Source of the DNA: a bacterium
GTDB lineage: Bacteria > Vulcanimicrobiota > Vulcanimicrobiia > Vulcanimicrobiales > Vulcanimicrobiaceae
Assembly (NCBI GenBank): GCA_021790935.1
Contig: JAJYFL010000014.1
Location: 1-61,667, forward strand
Direction: 5' to 3'
Length of the DNA: 61,667 bases
Made by a program: the position numbers and the translations under genes. Shown here piece after piece: positions 25,547-37,426 of the stretch (the first letter of the stretch is position 1; each line of letters opens with the position of its first letter). The notes under the pieces were generated by a model. It saw nothing but the letters and a program-made list of their open reading frames with translations, was not told the DNA's origin and searched no databases.

Positions 25547-27543
25547 AGATAGCGCTCGAGCCAGGCGATCCAGTGCCGGTAGACGTCCGCGATGCGCACC
25601 GGATCGCTCGGGAAGTGGCCGTGCACGGGCCATTCGTAGAACGCGACCGGCACCCCGCGATCGTGGAGCGCGTGGTAGAAGACGTAGGATTGCGCGGCCG
25701 GCACCCGCACGTCGTAGGTGTCGGCCAGGATGAGCGTCGGCGTGCGCACGTTGCGATAGTACGTGAAGGGCGAGACCTTGCGATAGAGTGCCATGTTCTT
25801 GCCGACGAAAGGCGAGCCGGGCATCGATTCGCGGTCCGCGCTGATGTCGTCGGCCAGCGAGTAATCGTAGACGAGATCGTTGACGGCCGCACCGGAGACC
25901 GCGCAGCGCCAGTCGTGATACTGCGTGATGAGCCACGACGTAAGCATGCCGCCGTACGACCAGCCGCTCGCGCAGACGCGCGTCGGATCGATCGGGGCCA
26001 GGCGCTCTACGGCGGCGAGACCGGCGCGAATGTCTTCGCCCGGCCCGCGCGTGGCGTCGATATAGATGGCATGCTGGTAAGCGTTGCCGAGGTTGTCGCT
26101 TCCGCGGTAGTTCGGTTCGAAGACGAACCACCCGTGAGCCGCCATGATCTGCGCGAGCTGATCGAACGATGCGGTGCTCGCGCCGGTCGGGCCGCCGTGG
26201 ATGAGCAGCACCAGCGGGTAACGCTTCGCGCTCGCTCCGCCGCGCGCGTGCGGGAAGCCCACGGGGTAGGTCAGCACGCCGTCCTCGTGGTAACCGGCGA
26301 ACGTCCAGGCGACCGGGCGCACGCGCCCGAGATTCAGACCGGCGATCGCCGCGTTGTAATCGGTCATGCGCTGCGGCTTGCCGCGCGGTGAAGCGAGGTA
26401 GTAGATCTCGGCCGGATGATGCGGCGTTACGCCGACGAACGCGATCGCGCCGTTGCGCGCGATGCTGCCGTCGAAGTTTCCGAAGGCGCTGACGTCGCCG
26501 AGATCGAGTTTGCGGAAGCGGCCGTCGAGGCGCACGCGCCAGAGCGCGCGCTGCGTTCCGTCGTCGCCGGCGACGAGCAGGCTGCGGCCGTTGGGGAACC
26601 ACGCGTAATCGCCCGTGTTGCGATCTATGCCGCGCGTGACGTCGACGCCCGGGCCGCCTCCGTTCGAAACGAAGATATCCGCATCGTTCATCGGCACGCC
26701 CCCGCGTGGGTACGTGTACGCAACGCGCGTGCCGGCCGGGGAGATGCGCGGGTTAAACTCGTAACGCGTGCCCCCGGTGAGGGAGCGGCTGCGCTTGCCG
26801 GCGACGTCGAGCAGTTCCACCACCGAGCGGTTCGCGTCGCCGAGCAGCGCGTCGGGCAAGCGCACGTAGGCGATCGTCTTGCCGTGGGGCGACCACGAGA
26901 TCGTCGATTCGGCATCGCCCGCCGCGACGCTCCACGAGCCGCCGGTCAGCCGCTGCGCGGGCCTTCCCGGAACGGCGAGCCACAGATGCGACGGCGGAAA
27001 GGGGCCCGGCGTCAGATACGCGTTATCGGTTACGCGGTAGCTGTCTTGAAAGCGCGCGGCGCCCGTCTTCTTCGGCAGCGAGTCGGTGGTGAGATACGCG
27101 ATCGCGCCGCCGTCGGGGCGCCACGCATACTCTTGCACGCCCTGCGGCGCGCGCGTCACCTGCCGCGCATCTCCGCCGTCCATCGGCATCACGAATATCT
27201 GCTCGGTCTTGCCGGCCGCTTGCGCGAGAAACGCGATGCGCCGGCCGTGGGGCGACCAGATCGGGTCGGCGACGCCGAGGCGGCCGTAGGTCAACTGCCG
27301 CGCGCGCTTCGTCGCGACGTTCAAGAGCACCAGTTCGCCGATGCGCCGGTCGTTTTGCACGTCGACGCGCGAGCGCACGAAGAGCAGCGATCGCCCGTCG
27401 GGCGAGATCCGCGGAGCGCTCAGCCCCGCGATCGCGTACGTATCGTCGATCGTGAACGGTGCCGCGCTCGCGGCCGCGCTTGCGCTCGCGAAGGACGCCA
27501 ACAGCATCGCGCAGCACCACAGCGCGCGGCGAAGCGGTCTCAT
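25543..27543 (-). CDS. S9-family peptidase (prolyl oligopeptidase type), exported
   Basis: A 666-residue S9 protease with a signal peptide (ALWCCAMLLASFASASAAAS). Residues 25-400 contain WD40-like/propeller repeats (for example PRISPDGRSLLFVRSR and DPIWSPHGRRIAFLAQ). The C-terminal alpha/beta hydrolase has the nucleophile Ser in ASGWSYGGMLTSW, an Asp in LILADTYDVRVPAAQS and a His in WPVHGHFP. It probably trims peptides outside the cytoplasm. Its place inside the glycolytic operon, with 4-bp overlaps to gap and pgk, is unusual. Confidence 0.9.
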   Translation of the reverse strand: MRPLRRALWCCAMLLASFASASAAASAAPFTIDDTYAIAGLSAPRISPDGRSLLFVRSRVDVQNDRRIGELVLLNVATKRARQLTYGRLGVADPIWSPHGRRIAFLAQAAGKTEQIFVMPMDGGDARQVTRAPQGVQEYAWRPDGGAIAYLTTDSLPKKTGAARFQDSYRVTDNAYLTPGPFPPSHLWLAVPGRPAQRLTGGSWSVAAGDAESTISWSPHGKTIAYVRLPDALLGDANRSVVELLDVAGKRSRSLTGGTRYEFNPRISPAGTRVAYTYPRGGVPMNDADIFVSNGGGPGVDVTRGIDRNTGDYAWFPNGRSLLVAGDDGTQRALWRVRLDGRFRKLDLGDVSAFGNFDGSIARNGAIAFVGVTPHHPAEIYYLASPRGKPQRMTDYNAAIAGLNLGRVRPVAWTFAGYHEDGVLTYPVGFPHARGGASAKRYPLVLLIHGGPTGASTASFDQLAQIMAAHGWFVFEPNYRGSDNLGNAYQHAIYIDATRGPGEDIRAGLAAVERLAPIDPTRVCASGWSYGGMLTSWLITQYHDWRCAVSGAAVNDLVYDYSLADDISADRESMPGSPFVGKNMALYRKVSPFTYYRNVRTPTLILADTYDVRVPAAQSYVFYHALHDRGVPVAFYEWPVHGHFPSDPVRIADVYRHWIAWLERYL

Positions 27544-28559
27544 GGTTTGGCGGGCATGCTCTGCAGCACCATCGCCGTCAGGTCGGCGAGGCGGCACGAG
27601 TACCCCCATTCGTTGTCGTACCACGCTGCGATCTGCACCAGGTCGCCGTTTGCGCCGGTGAGTTTGGCGTCGACGATCGAGCTGTACGGCGAATGCTTGA
27701 AGTCGCTGGAGACGAGCTCTTCATCGCAATACCGCACGTAGGCTCTGAGCTCTCCCTCGGCCGCGCGCTTGAGGATCGCGTTGAGTTCGTCCTTCGTCGT
27801 CTCTTTCTTGACTTGCGCGACCAGGTAGACCATCGAGACGGTCTGCGTCGGAACGCGCAGCGCGAAGCCGTCGAACGTGCCCTCGACCTCCGGTATCGTC
27901 AGGTAGAGCGCCTTGGCGGCGCCGGTCGAGGTCGGGATGATGTTGGTCGCGGCGTTGCGCGCGCGGCGCAGATCCTTGTGCGGGGCGTCGAGGATGTTCT
28001 GGTCGTTCGTGTAGGAGTGGATCGTCGACATGAAGCCTTTGACCCAGCCCAAAGAATCGACGACCGGTTTGACCGCCGTGGCCAGGCAGTTCGTCGTGCA
28101 CGATGCGTTCGAGATGACGTGATGCTTTTCGGGATCGTACCGTGCGTGGTTGACGCCCAGTACGATGGTGAGGTCTTCGCCCTTCGCCGGTGCCGAGATC
28201 AGGACTTTGCGCGCTCCGCCGCCGTCGATATGCGCGCGCGCGCGGCTCGCGTCGGTAAATAAGCCGGTCGATTCGATCACGACGTCGACGCCGAGCTGCC
28301 GCCACGGAATCTTTGCCGGGTCGCGCTCGGCGAGCACGGCGACTCGCCGCTCGCCGATGACGATCTTATCGCCGTCGGCGGCGACGTGCCCGCCATATGT
28401 TCCATAGTTCGAATCGTACTTGAAGAGGTGCGCGCACTCGGCCGCGCTCGTCAGATCGTTGACGGCCGCGATCTCGATGCCGGGGTGGCGCGCGATGAGC
28501 GATTTGGCAAAATTTCTACCGATACGGCCGAAGCCGTTGATCCCGATACGCATGTGCAT
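27540..28559 (-). CDS. gap: Glyceraldehyde-3-phosphate dehydrogenase
   Basis: A 339-residue phosphorylating GAPDH. The NAD-binding start is RIGINGFGRIGRNFAKSL, the active-site Cys lies in SNASCTTNCLATAVKP with the His in GFMSTIHSYTNDQN, and RRARNAATNIIPTSTGAAKA and WYDNEWGYSCRLADL complete the family. Starts at 28559 or the second Met at 28553 are both possible; a GGAG lies upstream. First enzyme of the gap-peptidase-pgk-tpiA-gpmI unit, directly after whiA. Confidence 0.96.
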   Translation of the reverse strand: MHMRIGINGFGRIGRNFAKSLIARHPGIEIAAVNDLTSAAECAHLFKYDSNYGTYGGHVAADGDKIVIGERRVAVLAERDPAKIPWRQLGVDVVIESTGLFTDASRARAHIDGGGARKVLISAPAKGEDLTIVLGVNHARYDPEKHHVISNASCTTNCLATAVKPVVDSLGWVKGFMSTIHSYTNDQNILDAPHKDLRRARNAATNIIPTSTGAAKALYLTIPEVEGTFDGFALRVPTQTVSMVYLVAQVKKETTKDELNAILKRAAEGELRAYVRYCDEELVSSDFKHSPYSSIVDAKLTGANGDLVQIAAWYDNEWGYSCRLADLTAMVLQSMPAKP

Positions 28560-28613
28560 CTCCGTTGAAGAACAGACTCCGGCTTTTACGCCCTCGAACT
28601 GCCCGGCTCATTC

Positions 28614-29501
28614 TCAATCGCGCAAGGAAGTTCGGCTCTCGCGGCCCCGCTGCAGGCGTGCCGCGAGGCGCGTGAGGGCCGCGAGCCGGCTGCTGACCGT
28701 CGGTTTCCCGACCGGCGGGTTGCAGCGGCGCCCGAGCTCGGCCAGATTCTCCTCCGGATGGGCCAGGCGCAGCGCCGCGATCTCCCGCAGTACCGGGCTG
28801 ACGTTGCGCAGCCCGTAGGCGCTCTCCACGTACTGGATCGTGCGGCACGCGGCCGCGGCGGCGGCGGCCGTGCGCTCGAGGTTGGCGGCCTCCGTGTTCA
28901 CCAGCCGGTGGATACGGTTCTTCGTCTCTTTCAGCGCGTGAATATCGGAAAGGTGCAGCACCGCGCCGTGCGCTCCGACGATGGTCAGCACGTCCACGAT
29001 CGCTTCGAAGTCCTTATAGTAGAGAACGTCTCGGTGCTTGCGCTCCATCCGTTTGGGCGGAAGCGCGAGCGCGCGCAGCATCCATGCCAGGCGCTCGGCG
29101 CGCTCGCGGTCGCGCAGCACGAACTCGAGGTGGTAGCCTTGCCTGCCGGCCGATACGCAACCGCAGGCGAGAAAGGCGCCGCGAATCTCCATCACGCGAT
29201 CGCATCTGTGCATCGGTTTCGGCGGTATCGCGCGCAGGCGTTCGGGGACGTCGATACGGTAGCCGACGGCGCGCATCAGGCGAGCGTCGGCCACCTTCAC
29301 GATGCTGCGGCGTTCGTCCAGCGCGAGCGAACGGAAGAGGCGTGCGACGGCGTTGCGATGCGTGACGAACGCATTCGCACCGGTGCCGCAGCCGTATACG
29401 GCGAGGCTGGCGAGCAGCGCCTCGCGGCAATGCGGCGCCTCCGGCACGTCGCGCGCGAGCGCGTCCTTGGCATCGGCAGAAAACGAAGAGTTCACACCCA
29501 T
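28614..29501 (-). CDS. whiA: WhiA-family DNA-binding protein
   Basis: A 295-residue WhiA. The middle LAGLIDADG-like domain shows RGAFLACGCVS and YHLEFVLRDRERAERLAWML; the C-terminal part has KETKNRIHRLVNTEAANLER followed by a HTH (NLAELGRRCNPPVGKPTVSS, then RLAALTRLA). WhiA is a transcription factor controlling division and sporulation in actinobacteria and affecting division in Bacillus. Finding it directly upstream of gap-pgk-tpi parallels actinobacterial gene order. It overlaps the S4 protein gene by 10 bp. Confidence 0.93.
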   Translation of the reverse strand: MGVNSSFSADAKDALARDVPEAPHCREALLASLAVYGCGTGANAFVTHRNAVARLFRSLALDERRSIVKVADARLMRAVGYRIDVPERLRAIPPKPMHRCDRVMEIRGAFLACGCVSAGRQGYHLEFVLRDRERAERLAWMLRALALPPKRMERKHRDVLYYKDFEAIVDVLTIVGAHGAVLHLSDIHALKETKNRIHRLVNTEAANLERTAAAAAAACRTIQYVESAYGLRNVSPVLREIAALRLAHPEENLAELGRRCNPPVGKPTVSSRLAALTRLAARLQRGRESRTSLRD

Positions 29502-29767
29502 TCGGAGGGCTCGTCGCGGCGCTGGTCGAGGACCTCGTAGAGATCGCTCGGCGTAAGGCGCGGCGTGAGGCGCAGGGGAACTTCGCGCACGCGCACCGTT
29601 ACGTATTTCGTCGCGTAGTGGATCTCGAGCACGTCGCCCGGCCGCACCTGGTAGCCAGGTTTGAGGGCGCGGCCATCCTTCGTAATGCGGCCGTGCTCGA
29701 GCGCCTCGTGTGCTTCGCTGCGCCGCTTCGAGAGCCGCGCGATCTTCATGAACTTATCGAGCCGCAT
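29492..29767 (-). CDS. S4-domain RNA-binding protein (RqcP/Hsp15-like)
   Basis: A 91-residue protein made of one S4 domain: MRLDKFMKIARLSKRRSEAH, then EALEHGRITKDGRALKPGYQ and VRPGDVLEIHYATKYVTVRV. This is the Hsp15/RqcP (YabO) pattern of proteins that bind stalled or recycled large ribosomal subunits. The tail RDEPSEWV is short and acidic. First gene of the whiA-gap transcript; the ATG at 29767 begins the domain. Confidence 0.85.
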   Translation of the reverse strand: MRLDKFMKIARLSKRRSEAHEALEHGRITKDGRALKPGYQVRPGDVLEIHYATKYVTVRVREVPLRLTPRLTPSDLYEVLDQRRDEPSEWV

Positions 29768-29848
29768 TGTGCTGCAGGCTGGCTTCGCCCAGAGCGGCAC
29801 CGCTCCCCCGCGGCGCGCACACGGAAACGTGCTTAACTCCGACGCCTC

Positions 29849-30514
29849 CTAGTACTCCATATGGCCTAGCAGCGCGTACTGTCTTACGTCTTCTGCCGCC
29901 TGCGGATCGCCGAGATGGCGTACCACGACGTTTACGACGTCTTCTACCGCGGTGGCATCGAGGCGTCCGAGCATGCGTTCGATATCGGCCTGGTCCTGGC
30001 CGCGCGATGCATCCATTTTCATCAACACAAGGTAGGGGAGGGCGATAACGCGCAGCCCCGTCTGGTCGCGCGAGTCGATCATGAGAGCCTCGTGGACCCA
30101 ATCCTGTTCGCTCGATATGAGGTCGATTCTAGCGTCGGCCTTCTGCCAAGCGCGGCCAAAGAGACCAAGGGCGGAGTTACCAAAGAAGAGATCGTCACGC
30201 TTTCGAACCGCTTCGTATCCCGCCTTCGATAGGCGCTCCTCGGCGGACTCAAAGTCGCACGCATTCACGAGGATGTCCACGTCTTTGGTGCTACGCTCGG
30301 GCATATACGCTCTCGTTGCAACGCCGCCGACGGTGCAGAACGGAATCTCTCCCAAGAGTTCTTGCGGGTTCATCGCGAGTTTTCCGCGCGGAAGATCCAT
30401 CAACTCCTCGACGGCGCTTCCGCTCCTGGGAACCCGCTTTTTCAGGCCGCGCTCGATAAAAAAGCGCCGGCGGTCACGACCAAGGCGGAAATCTAGCGTA
30501 CGGTTACGCGGCAT
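29849..30514 (-). CDS. Nucleotidyltransferase-fold protein (AbiEii/MNT-like)
   Basis: About 221 residues. The nucleotidyltransferase core is GGVATRAYMPERSTKDVDI, with the paired acidic residues DVD; later ADARIDLISSEQDWVHEAL and VIALPYLVLMKMDASRGQDQ, then ADIERMLGRL are typical of stand-alone NTase proteins of the AbiEii/DUF1814-like type. The N-terminal 45 residues are basic and may be an extension (an alternative start is the Met of MNPQELLG). No partner antitoxin gene is next to it, so a toxin role is not supported. Confidence 0.7.
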   Translation of the reverse strand: MPRNRTLDFRLGRDRRRFFIERGLKKRVPRSGSAVEELMDLPRGKLAMNPQELLGEIPFCTVGGVATRAYMPERSTKDVDILVNACDFESAEERLSKAGYEAVRKRDDLFFGNSALGLFGRAWQKADARIDLISSEQDWVHEALMIDSRDQTGLRVIALPYLVLMKMDASRGQDQADIERMLGRLDATAVEDVVNVVVRHLGDPQAAEDVRQYALLGHMEY

Positions 30515-30577
30515 AGTGGTGCGCTGCACGGTTCTTCGCGGAGCGCGGGTTCCCTGCGGCAAAGGCAGCAAGCCCGG

Positions 30578-30979
30578 TCACACGATACGTTTCTTGGCTT
30601 TGGGGGTGACGCAGGTTCCGGATGCGCGGCAGACGACGATGGGCGGATCGAGAGCGTCGGCCGCGCTTTCGCTTACGTCGGTGCGCGCCGCGATGACTTT
30701 GCGCGCCTCGAACGACATCGTGCGCGAGGTGTTGCCGACGCCGACGATGCGGCCTTCGGCCTCGATGTAGTCGCCGGCGTAGACCGGTGCGAGGAACTCT
30801 ACGCCATCGTACGCGACGAACAAACCTTCGTCGCCGTCCATGCGGACGAGCAGTTCCGTTGCGACATCGCCGAAGAGCGCGAGCATGCGCGCGCCGTCAA
30901 CCAGATTGCCGCCGTAGTGCGCGTCGTGTGCGCTCATGCGCACCCGAATCAGGCTGCTTGAATCTTTGCTAGTTGCCAT
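30578..30979 (-). CDS. kal: 3-aminobutyryl-CoA ammonia-lyase-like hotdog protein
   Basis: A 133-residue hotdog-fold protein. It closely follows the 3-aminobutyryl-CoA ammonia-lyase pattern: [60 protein letters not shown] and [15 protein letters not shown]. Kal acts in anaerobic lysine fermentation; here no other genes of that pathway are nearby, so a related CoA-ester role is equally possible. The start at 30979 overlaps mazG by 31 bp; GTG 30943 or ATG 30937 would cut into the conserved N-terminus. Confidence 0.75.
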   Translation of the reverse strand: MATSKDSSSLIRVRMSAHDAHYGGNLVDGARMLALFGDVATELLVRMDGDEGLFVAYDGVEFLAPVYAGDYIEAEGRIVGVGNTSRTMSFEARKVIAARTDVSESAADALDPPIVVCRASGTCVTPKAKKRIV

Positions 30980-32100
30980 AGCTCCTCGAGTTCGTCGAGC
31001 GACATATCGGAGAGGGCCTTGCCGTTCTGCGCGGCTCGGCGTTCCATGAACGAGAACCGCCGGTAAAACTTCTCGTTGGCTTCGCGTACCGCAGTTTCGG
31101 CGTCGATGCCGAGCGAGCGCGAAAGGTTGACGAGCGTGAAGAAGACGTCGCCCAGTTCTTCGCGCACGTGCGCGTCGTCCTGCCGTTCGCGCCGCGCTTC
31201 GGCGAGTTCGGCGAGCTCTTCGACGAGCTTCTCGAGCACCCGGCTCGGCGACGGCCAGTCGAAGCCCACGCGCGCCGCCTTCTCTTGCATGCGTTGGCCG
31301 CGCTGCAGGGCGCCGAGATGCACGGGGATGCCGTCTAGCCGGCTCTTGCGCTGCCGCCCGGTCTTCTCTTGGGATTTGAGATGCTCCCAGTTGCGCCACT
31401 GCGCGTCCACGTCTTCGATGACTGCGCCGGCGAAGACGTGCGGGTGCCGGCGAATCATCTTGTTCGAAAGCGCGTCGATCACGTCGGCGATGGTGAACTT
31501 GCCGGTCTCGGTTGCGAGCTGCGCGTGGAAGACGATCTGCAGCAGCAGATCGCCGAGCTCTTCGCAGAGCCCATCGAGATCCGGCGCTTCGATCGCTTCG
31601 ACGACTTCGTAGGTCTCCTCGATGAGATAGGGCACGAGCGTGCGATGCGTCTGCTCGCGATCCCACGGGCACGCGCCGCGCAGCCGCGCCATGATCTCGA
31701 CGAGGTCGTTCCAACTACGATGCTCCGACGCGGGCGGGAGCGGAAGCGGCATCCCCGGCACGATCTCGGTGCGCGCGCCCCCGCGTTCGAGCGCCCGCAG
31801 CAAGAGCGGCAGCCCCGGAAAATCCGAGAGCGGATTCCCCAGCACCCCAATCGCAACTCCGGAGAGCGCGAGGAGGCGCGCGGCGAACGCGTCGATCGCT
31901 TCGGCGCTGCCGCGAACGACGAGCGGCGCGTCGCCGTCGTCATCGCGCACGATCTCAACGCCGTGGCCGGCGAGATACTTGGTGAGCTCGCGCGGCGCCA
32001 TCAGGGTGACGGCGCGGCCGGTAGCCCGCAGCGCGTCGAGGCTTCCGAGCGTCAGCAGAGCGGGATCGCCCGGGCCCAATCCCACGATTCGAACCAGCAT
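30949..32100 (-). CDS. mazG: YabN-type fused tetrapyrrole methylase-like/MazG NTP pyrophosphohydrolase
   Basis: A 383-residue two-domain protein. Residues 1-130 resemble a SAM-dependent tetrapyrrole methylase ([37 protein letters not shown]). The C-terminal MazG part has two halves: [20 protein letters not shown], then [23 protein letters not shown], and later [11 protein letters not shown] with [15 protein letters not shown]. MazG hydrolyses non-canonical NTPs. The ATG at 32100 begins the methylase domain; the upstream frame runs through a terminator-like hairpin. Confidence 0.92.
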   Translation of the reverse strand: MLVRIVGLGPGDPALLTLGSLDALRATGRAVTLMAPRELTKYLAGHGVEIVRDDDGDAPLVVRGSAEAIDAFAARLLALSGVAIGVLGNPLSDFPGLPLLLRALERGGARTEIVPGMPLPLPPASEHRSWNDLVEIMARLRGACPWDREQTHRTLVPYLIEETYEVVEAIEAPDLDGLCEELGDLLLQIVFHAQLATETGKFTIADVIDALSNKMIRRHPHVFAGAVIEDVDAQWRNWEHLKSQEKTGRQRKSRLDGIPVHLGALQRGQRMQEKAARVGFDWPSPSRVLEKLVEELAELAEARRERQDDAHVREELGDVFFTLVNLSRSLGIDAETAVREANEKFYRRFSFMERRAAQNGKALSDMSLDELEELWQLAKIQAA

Positions 32101-32128
32101 GTACGGACGCCGTATTCGCCTCGCAATG

Positions 32129-32160
32129 CAAAGGGCCCCGGCAACCGCCGGAGCCCTTTG
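32129..32160 (-). terminator. Strong hairpin between prsA-like gene and mazG
   Basis: CAAAGGGC-c-CCGGC, loop AACC, GCCGG-a-GCCCTTTG forms a 13-bp stem with one mismatch. It lies between two minus-strand genes. There is no long T-run after it, so it may be a weak terminator or an mRNA-stabilising hairpin rather than a full intrinsic terminator. Confidence 0.55.
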
Positions 32161-32184
32161 CAGCACGCCGTAGCGAGCCTCTCG

Positions 32185-33150
32185 TTACTTCGTCGCGGCC
32201 GGTGCCGGTGCAGCCGGTGCGGCGGGTGCCGGTGCGGCGGGTGCGGCCGACGGCAGCGGCGCGGGCGTCGGGAAGAGCGACGCGAAGGCCGGGTCGTTCA
32301 CGACGATCTTCGCCTTCTGTTGCAGCGAAGCCAGGAACGGCTGCACCAGCGGCGCCTCCTGTTGCTGGCGCAGAGCCTGCACGATCTGGTCGTGCGCGCT
32401 CGCGAGCGTCGCCTTCTTTCCGGGCTTGCGAGCCTGGACTTGGATGATGTGGTAGCCGAACGCCGACTTGATCGGCGGGCTGATCTTGCCGATCGGCGCG
32501 GAGAAGGCGTACTTCTCGACCGACGGTACCATCTGCCCGCGGCGGAACCAGCCGAGCTCGCCGCCCTTCGTGCGGCTGCCCGGATCCTGCGAATACTGCT
32601 TGGCCAGCGCCGAGAAGTGTTGGCCGGCCTTGAGGTCGGCTTCGATCTTCTGGGCCGTCGCGAGGTCCGGAACGAGAATGTGGCGCGCCTTTACCTCGGC
32701 ATGCACGTCGAACGCGGCGTGATTCTTTTTGAAGAACGCGGCCACGTCCGATTCCGGAATCGTGATGTTGCCACCGACCGCCTGGTCGAGGACCAACTGG
32801 CGGCGGATCAGATTGCGCACGTCGTTTTCGGTGAGCCCGCGCGCCTTGAGCAACGAGGAGAATTGGCCCGGAGGATACTGCGCCTTGTACTGGTTTTCAA
32901 CTTTGTCGATCTGCGCGGGCGTGATCGTGATGTGGTTTTGGGTCGCATACTGGTCGATCAGAAGATTCATCACTTCTTGCTGAAGAATGTTCCGCGAAAC
33001 GGGGTTGTTCTCGAGCTTTTTATCGAACGTAGCATGGCTGATCGCTTGGCCGTTCACGGTGACGACGCTGCCGCCGCCCGAACAGGAGGCGAGCGCGACG
33101 GTCAACAGTGCAGTGGCGATGCCCGCAATCAGGCGGGTGGCTTTCGGCAT
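32185..33150 (-). CDS. PrsA/SurA-like peptidyl-prolyl isomerase lipoprotein
   Basis: A 321-residue lipoprotein. Signal with lipobox (LLTVALASC), a SurA_N-like helical domain (VNGQAISHATFDKKLE onward), and a parvulin domain (VKARHILVPDLATAQKIEAD, QYSQDPGSRTKGGELGWFRR, IGKISPPIKSAFGYHIIQVQ). The C-terminus is an Ala-Pro repeat region of about 40 residues. It likely folds exported proteins at the outer face of the membrane. ATG 33150 has a GGAGCGG site; the upstream in-frame ATG 33162 does not. Confidence 0.9.
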   Translation of the reverse strand: MPKATRLIAGIATALLTVALASCSGGGSVVTVNGQAISHATFDKKLENNPVSRNILQQEVMNLLIDQYATQNHITITPAQIDKVENQYKAQYPPGQFSSLLKARGLTENDVRNLIRRQLVLDQAVGGNITIPESDVAAFFKKNHAAFDVHAEVKARHILVPDLATAQKIEADLKAGQHFSALAKQYSQDPGSRTKGGELGWFRRGQMVPSVEKYAFSAPIGKISPPIKSAFGYHIIQVQARKPGKKATLASAHDQIVQALRQQQEAPLVQPFLASLQQKAKIVVNDPAFASLFPTPAPLPSAAPAAPAPAAPAAPAPAATK

Positions 33151-33285
33151 TATCCGCTCCAAACTGGAAAATCGTATCGTAAGCGTAAAAACTGCGAAGG
33201 CGCTGTGCCATCCGCAACCGTCCGCGGATTCGCGCCCGGCGCCCCGGCTCCTCCAATTGCAGGTGGCTCCTGCTCGCCTGCCTGG

Positions 33286-36816
<3,531 letters not shown>

Positions 36817-36884
36817 GATTCTCTCTTGCACCATGCGGCCGGGGGCGCGGCGAAACCCTTTGAGCGGCCGAAGCGTTCTAGAAA

Positions 36885-36911
36885 TTGGCAGTCCCCGGGT
36901 GGGAGTGCTAA
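36885..36911 (+). promoter_or_regulatory. CIRCE operator (HrcA site) before hsp20
   Basis: TTGGCAGTC, 9 bp, GAGTGCTAA: the right half is a perfect CIRCE half-site and the left half matches TTAGCACTC at 7 of 9 positions; the spacing is exactly the consensus 9. It lies 46 bp before the hsp20 start. HrcA, which binds CIRCE, is not encoded in the window. Confidence 0.88.
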
Positions 36912-36957
36912 TCCGCCAAGAAACGCCAAACTGAACAGACGGAGGTACAGCAACGGT

Positions 36958-37341
36958 ATGAACTCTCTCTCAACCCTGGAACGCGGGCCGAACGGCACCC
37001 TCAGCCGTCCGCTTGTCGACGTCTTTGGCTTTGACCCGTTCCGCAACTTTTTCTCCAGTCTCCCAGCCGCGATGGGCGTCGAGATCAACCGGGACGAGAC
37101 CGGTTACACGGTCGAGGTTCCGGTACCCGGCTTCAAGCCGGACGACATCGATATCACGCTGGAAAACGATACGCTGACCGTCTCCGGGAAGAGTGAGAAG
37201 CGCTCGTTCACGCGCTCGCTCCTGCTCCCCGAGGAGATCGATAGCGAGAAGATAGCCGCGAAGGTGGAGCACGGTCTCTTGACCCTGAACCTCAAACTCT
37301 CCCCCAAAGCGCAGCCCAAGAAGATCGCCATCCACGGCTGA
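36958..37341 (+). CDS. hsp20: Small heat-shock protein Hsp20
   Basis: A 127-residue alpha-crystallin-type chaperone. The alpha-crystallin domain covers residues 40-127: VEINRDETGYTVEVPVPGFK, PDDIDITLENDTLTVSGKSE and the closing KVEHGLLTLNLKLSPKAQPK. The N-terminal arm is short and contains PFRNFF. It holds unfolded proteins. A GGAGG ribosome site stands 13 nt before the ATG, and a CIRCE site upstream implies HrcA heat-shock control. Ends before a terminator. Confidence 0.94.
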   Translation: MNSLSTLERGPNGTLSRPLVDVFGFDPFRNFFSSLPAAMGVEINRDETGYTVEVPVPGFKPDDIDITLENDTLTVSGKSEKRSFTRSLLLPEEIDSEKIAAKVEHGLLTLNLKLSPKAQPKKIAIHG

Positions 37342-37374
37342 CGCCGGCGCCGGGTGCTGCATGAAGACGGGAAA

Positions 37375-37409
37375 CGCTGGGGCTCAGGCTCCGGCGCTTC
37401 TCGCTTTTT
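37375..37409 (+). terminator. Terminator after hsp20
   Basis: CGCTGGGGC, loop TCAG, GCTCCGGCG (37375-37396) forms a 9-bp stem with two G-T pairs, followed by CTTCTCGC and five T. It ends the hsp20 transcript. Confidence 0.6.
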
Positions 37410-37426
37410 GCCGTATACTATGACGT

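Noticed and set aside
29849-30571. Abortive-infection toxin pair around the nucleotidyltransferase gene
   Set aside because: No adjacent AbiEi-like or HEPN partner; neighbours are housekeeping genes.
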